Shown here: positions 4,695 through 7,758 of the stretch, piece after piece | How positions within the stretch are numbered: position 1 is the first letter of the stretch | Layout of the letters: the number at the start of each line of letters is the position of its first letter | NCBI RefSeq assembly: GCF_019052655.1 | Contig: NZ_JAHQVB010000079.1 | Location: forward strand, 1-7,758 | Reading direction: 5' to 3' | Length of the DNA: 7,758 nt | Origin: Holdemanella porci | GTDB taxonomy: Bacteria > Bacillota_I > Bacilli_A > Erysipelotrichales > Erysipelotrichaceae | Position numbers and translations under genes: made by a program | Notes under the pieces: generated by a model | Database searches by the model: none | Seen by the model: the letters and a program-made list of their open reading frames with translations, nothing else | Told to the model about the DNA's origin: nothing

Positions 4695-7001
4695 ATGGAA
4701 TTAAATACCTATCCTTTAGTTTGTACCAGAGGGGTTGTCCTATATCCAAATCAAGAAATTGTGATTGATGTAGGAAGAGATACTTCTGTACATGCTGTTG
4801 AAAATGCGCAGGATAATTATGATAAAAAGATTTGTTTATTTTCTCAAAAAGAACTTGAAAAAGAAAATCCTGGAAAAGAAGATATATATCCTGTAGGAAC
4901 TTTATGCGAAGTTCGTCATATTCGTCGTTTTGATAACTTTTTACGTGTAAAGTTTCGTGGAATTAAGCGTGTTAAGCTAAATAATTGGATCAATGGAAGC
5001 CTAAGTGATTTAGCCGAAGTTGAAATTCTTGAAAGCGAAAAGCAGGACGCTGTCGAAGAAGAAGCTTTGATTCGTATGATTGCAGATGAACTTGATCGTA
5101 TGCAAGGACAAGATCGTTTTGTGACTAAAGAAATTGTTATGGAAATTTCAAAGGGTATGGGCGGTGAATTCTTAAGTGATAAAGCTGTTCAAGGATTGCC
5201 TTTAGATATTGAAAGAAAACAACAGTATCTTGAAACATTAGGGGTGAATGATCGTCTAATGATGTTGCTTCAAGATATGGCTAAAGAGAAAAAGATGAGT
5301 GAAGTTGAACAACAAATCAACGAAACTGTCAAAGAAAGAATTGATCAAGGACAAAAAGATTACTATCTTCGTGAAAAGATGAATGTCATTCGTGAAGAAT
5401 TAGGGGATACAGTTGCCCAAGATGAAGATGCGGCTAAGATTCGTAAGCGTTTAGCTGAAAATCCATACCCAGACTACATTAAGAAAAAGGTATCGGACGA
5501 AGTGAGTCGTTATGAAATGCTACCTATGGCAAGTGGAGAAACAGGTGTCATTAAATCTTATATTGATTGGTTAATGGATCTTCCTTGGTGGCAAGAAACG
5601 AAGGACAATGAAGATTTAAATGAAGCTGAAGCTATTTTAAACGCAGATCACTATGGTCTAGAAAAAGTAAAAGAACGTATTCTAGAGTATTTGGCTGTTA
5701 AACAAATGACAAATTCATTGAATGCACCAATTATTTGTTTGGTAGGTCCTCCAGGAGTTGGTAAAACGTCTTTGGTAAAAAGTGTTGCTAGAGCTTTAGA
5801 TCGTAAATTTGTGAAAATGTCACTTGGTGGTGTTCGCGATGAAGCAGAGATTCGTGGTCACAGAAGAACATATTTAGGAGCTTTACCTGGACGTATCATT
5901 CAAGGTATGAAAAAGGCAGGCGTTACGAATCCAGTATTCTTGATTGATGAAATTGATAAAATGGCAAGTGATTATAAGGGGGATCCATCAAGTGCAATGC
6001 TTGAAGTATTGGATCCTGAACAAAATTCAGTATTCTCAGATCACTATATTGAAGAGCCTTATGATTTATCAAAAGTGTTGTTTATCGCGACGGCAAACTA
6101 TTTAGAAAATATTCCACCTGCATTAAGAGATCGTTTGGAAATTATCGAATTATCAAGCTATACAGATGCAGAAAAGGTTCATATTGCCAAGGATCACTTA
6201 GTTCCTAAACAAATAGAATTAAATGGTTTAAAAGCGTCTCAGTTAAAAATTGATGATGATATGTTACTATATTTAATTCGTTACTATACTCGTGAAGCGG
6301 GAGTTCGTTCTTTAGAGCGTACAATTGCGACAATTTGCCGTAAAACAGTATTGGCTATCTTAAAAAACAACAAACGTAGCATTAAATTGACTAAAAAATT
6401 AGTTCATGAGTGGTTGGGTAATGAAAAAGTTGATTATGGTAAAAAAGAAAAGAAAGATCAAGTTGGAACTGTAACAGGACTTGCCTATACAAGTTTTGGT
6501 GGGGATATCCTTCAAATCGAGGCAACTCGCTTTACAGGTAAAGGAAGACTTGTTCTTACTGGACAATTAGGTGATGTCATGAAGGAAAGTGCTAGTATTG
6601 CGCTAGACTATGTTCGTACGCATGCAAATGAATTCAAAATTGATCCTAAATTGTTTGAAGAAAATGATGTACATATTCACGTACCAGAAGGTGCGGTTCC
6701 TAAAGATGGACCAAGTGCTGGTGTTACAATGACAACGGCATTGGTATCTTGTTTCTCTAATATTCCAGTTAAGGCGAATTTAGCTATGACTGGTGAAGTT
6801 ACACTTAGAGGAAATGTTCTTCCTATTGGTGGATTGAAAGAAAAATCATTGGCAGCACATCGTTCTGGAATTGATACGATCTTGATTCCAAAAGAAAATG
6901 TAAAAGACTTAGATGATATACCTCAAGAAGTAAAAGATGCAGTTACTTTTATTCCTTGTTCAAATGTATCTCAAGTGTTACATAACGCATTGGTAAAATA
7001 G
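4695..7001 (+). CDS. lon: ATP-dependent serine protease LonA
   Basis: Lon is a cytosolic hexameric AAA+ protease that unfolds and degrades damaged and regulatory proteins. The 768-residue chain has the full LonA order: an N-terminal substrate-recognition domain (about 1-200, beginning with PLVCTRGVVLYP), a helical linker that looks coiled-coil (about 195-235), an AAA+ module, and the C-terminal peptidase. Visible motifs are Walker A GPPGVGKT (351-358), Walker B VFLIDEID (414-421), sensor 1 ATAN (465-468), the arginine finger region ALRDRLE (476-482) and sensor 2 GVRSLER (536-542). The peptidase dyad is Ser674 in DGPSAG and, by the 43-residue spacing seen in E. coli Lon, Lys717 in GGLKEK. All key residues are present, so it should be active. 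No membrane segments of the LonB type are seen. No CIRCE or CtsR-like site precedes it. The engB start follows its stop after one base. Confidence 0.98.
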   Translation: MELNTYPLVCTRGVVLYPNQEIVIDVGRDTSVHAVENAQDNYDKKICLFSQKELEKENPGKEDIYPVGTLCEVRHIRRFDNFLRVKFRGIKRVKLNNWINGSLSDLAEVEILESEKQDAVEEEALIRMIADELDRMQGQDRFVTKEIVMEISKGMGGEFLSDKAVQGLPLDIERKQQYLETLGVNDRLMMLLQDMAKEKKMSEVEQQINETVKERIDQGQKDYYLREKMNVIREELGDTVAQDEDAAKIRKRLAENPYPDYIKKKVSDEVSRYEMLPMASGETGVIKSYIDWLMDLPWWQETKDNEDLNEAEAILNADHYGLEKVKERILEYLAVKQMTNSLNAPIICLVGPPGVGKTSLVKSVARALDRKFVKMSLGGVRDEAEIRGHRRTYLGALPGRIIQGMKKAGVTNPVFLIDEIDKMASDYKGDPSSAMLEVLDPEQNSVFSDHYIEEPYDLSKVLFIATANYLENIPPALRDRLEIIELSSYTDAEKVHIAKDHLVPKQIELNGLKASQLKIDDDMLLYLIRYYTREAGVRSLERTIATICRKTVLAILKNNKRSIKLTKKLVHEWLGNEKVDYGKKEKKDQVGTVTGLAYTSFGGDILQIEATRFTGKGRLVLTGQLGDVMKESASIALDYVRTHANEFKIDPKLFEENDVHIHVPEGAVPKDGPSAGVTMTTALVSCFSNIPVKANLAMTGEVTLRGNVLPIGGLKEKSLAAHRSGIDTILIPKENVKDLDDIPQEVKDAVTFIPCSNVSQVLHNALVK

Positions 7002-7002
7002 T

Positions 7003-7587
7003 ATGATCAGTGAATTTGTGATTAGTGCTGTTGAAAAAGAACAATGGCCAGAATCTGATTTACCAGAAGTTGTAGTCGTTGGACGTAGTAACGTTGGAAA
7101 ATCAAGCTTTATTAATGCATTGACTAATAAGAAAAAACTTGCCTATGTAGGAAATACACCAGGTAAAACACGTTTAATCAATTTCTTTAAGATTGATGAT
7201 ACTTGGATGTTAGTGGATGTTCCTGGATATGGTTATGCGAAAATGTCTAAACAAATGCTGATCAAGATGGGTAAAATGATGGATACATACTTTAACCAAA
7301 GAGAGCAGATTTGTTGTGTTGTACAACTTGTCGATGCAAGACATGGCGCCACGCATGATGATTTAGATATGATCGAAATGATTCAAAGTCTTGGAATTCA
7401 AATCGTTATTGTAGCTACAAAAGTTGACAAGATTCCTAAGACAAAACGTGTTCGTGCGTTGAAAGATATTTCTCAACAGCTTCATTTGCCAATGAAAAAC
7501 ATCTTTGGGATTAGTAGTACAGAAAAAACAGGTTTTGAACCTGTCTTAGAAAGAATCAATGAAATAGTAGAACAGGCTAAAAAATAG
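7003..7587 (+). CDS. engB: Ribosome biogenesis GTP-binding protein EngB/YsxC
   Basis: EngB (YsxC, YihA) is an essential GTPase that assists late assembly of the 50S ribosomal subunit. The 194-residue product matches the family length and aligns with B. subtilis YsxC from the first strand (EFVISAV against EIVISAV). GTPase motifs are all present: G1 GRSNVGKS (27-34), G2 around TPGKT (52-56), G3 DVPGYG (72-77), G4 TKVDK (139-143) and G5 SST (171-173). The ATG is one base after the lon stop (TAG-T-ATG), with no purine-rich ribosome site in the preceding bases. Translation therefore probably depends on ribosomes finishing lon. The lon-engB pairing is common in Firmicutes, which supports the call. 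The stop codon is inside the following terminator hairpin. Confidence 0.97.
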   Translation: MISEFVISAVEKEQWPESDLPEVVVVGRSNVGKSSFINALTNKKKLAYVGNTPGKTRLINFFKIDDTWMLVDVPGYGYAKMSKQMLIKMGKMMDTYFNQREQICCVVQLVDARHGATHDDLDMIEMIQSLGIQIVIVATKVDKIPKTKRVRALKDISQQLHLPMKNIFGISSTEKTGFEPVLERINEIVEQAKK

Positions 7588-7598
7588 TCTGTTCTTTT
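7569..7598 (+). terminator. Rho-independent terminator overlapping the engB stop codon
   Basis: Bases 7569-7579 pair with 7585-7595 in an 11-bp stem with one G-T wobble and a loop of five A. The T tract is 7595-7598. The TAG stop codon (7585-7587) is at the start of the 3' arm. It ends the tig-lon-engB block. Confidence 0.85.
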
Positions 7599-7617
7599 AT
7601 AATGCAATCTGAGAACA

Positions 7618-7637
7618 CTCGTGACTTTAGTCATGAG
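7618..7637 (+). repeat. Isolated stem-loop resembling the right-end hairpin of IS200/IS605-type elements
   Basis: CTCGTGAC (7618-7625) pairs with GTCATGAG (7630-7637) in an 8-bp stem, with one G-T wobble, around the tetraloop TTTA. No T tract follows on either strand, so it is not a terminator. The core GACTTTAGTC and the flanks, GAGAAC before and ATGAAT after, resemble from memory the terminal hairpin of TnpB-encoding IS200/IS605 elements, which is also the 3' scaffold of their omega RNA. No tnpA or tnpB is in the window. It could instead be an unrelated RNA hairpin. Confidence 0.35.
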
Positions 7638-7668
7638 ATGAATTAGATATGCAGATGTTATATAAATA

Positions 7669-7703
7669 ATTCAAAAATAAATGATAAATATAGTGCTTTG
7701 AAT
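7669..7703 (+). repeat. Inverted repeat upstream of the last promoter
   Basis: ATTCAAA (7669-7675) and TTTGAAT (7697-7703) are perfect inverted copies separated by 21 bases. The right arm lies just upstream of the extended -10 at 7713-7721, where a bound protein would meet RNA polymerase. In AT-rich DNA a 7-bp pair may be chance. Confidence 0.35.
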
Positions 7704-7712
7704 ATATACATA

Positions 7713-7721
7713 TGTTATAAT
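7713..7721 (+). promoter_or_regulatory. Extended -10 promoter for the gene starting at 7741
   Basis: TGTTATAAT is a perfect TG-n-TATAAT extended -10. No good -35 is found at 16-18 bases; TTGAAT at 7698-7703 is only 12 bases away and so cannot serve as one. The predicted start near 7728 gives a very short leader beginning at the ribosome site. Confidence 0.55.
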
Positions 7722-7740
7722 ATAGATGAGGTAAAAACAT

Positions 7741-7758
7741 ATGGAAGTTGTTAAAGGA
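7741..7758 (+). CDS. Start of an unidentified gene, truncated by the window end
   Basis: ATG 7741 follows GAGGT (7728-7732) by eight bases and lies downstream of an extended -10. Only six codons are visible (MEVVKG), too few to identify the product. The terminator at 7569-7598 and the separate promoter indicate an independent transcription unit. Confidence 0.55.

Noticed and set aside
7602..7646. A 14-codon open frame (starting MQSENT) across the isolated hairpin
   Set aside because: It has no ribosome site and is too short; the stem-loop explains the sequence better.
7698..7721. TTGAAT and TATAAT as a -35/-10 pair
   Set aside because: The spacer is 12 bases, too short for sigma-A; the -10 is better explained as an extended type.

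Overview
This is an AT-rich, single-strand-dominated stretch of a low-GC Firmicutes (Bacillota) chromosome. All recognisable genes lie on the + strand. Three things suggest an Erysipelotrichia or Mollicutes-related gut lineage rather than Bacillus or Clostridium: a small protein resembling DUF3196 overlaps the trigger factor gene, clpX is missing between tig and lon, and there is an InlB-type B-repeat protein with no signal peptide. This placement is an inference from gene content, not a database match.

Layout. Positions 1-312 hold the 3' end of a gene whose product ends in a phospholipase D-like domain; the frame breaks near 34-48 and the gene ends in a hairpin terminator. Positions 368-2513 hold a two-gene unit: a cytosolic-looking B-repeat protein, then a MepA-like MATE efflux transporter one base later, closed by a terminator. 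Positions 2540-2624 hold the clearest promoter in the window, with an inverted repeat against its -35 and a third copy of the half-site over its -10. This promoter drives a DUF3196-like gene and tig (trigger factor), which overlap by 8 bp. A hairpin terminator separates tig from lon (ATP-dependent LonA protease), which is followed after one base by engB/ysxC (ribosome-assembly GTPase). A terminator overlaps the end of engB. The last 150 bases hold an isolated stem-loop, a second inverted repeat, an extended -10 promoter and the first six codons of a further gene.

How the genes work together. From 2629 to 7587 the window is a protein- and ribosome-homeostasis block: a nascent-chain chaperone (Tig), an ATP-driven protease for damaged and short-lived proteins (Lon) and a 50S assembly GTPase (EngB), preceded by an uncharacterised helical protein coupled to tig. 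Arginine codon choice changes sharply across the 8-bp overlap into tig, which suggests that tig is translated far more strongly than its partner. The B-repeat and MATE pair is an accessory unit with no visible link to the block.

Most of the window is ordinary housekeeping DNA, and I do not see a complete undescribed system. The items best worth a second look are the isolated stem-loop at 7618-7637, which resembles the right-end hairpin of IS200/IS605-type elements; the signal-less B-repeat protein; and the repeat-flanked promoter of the tig operon.
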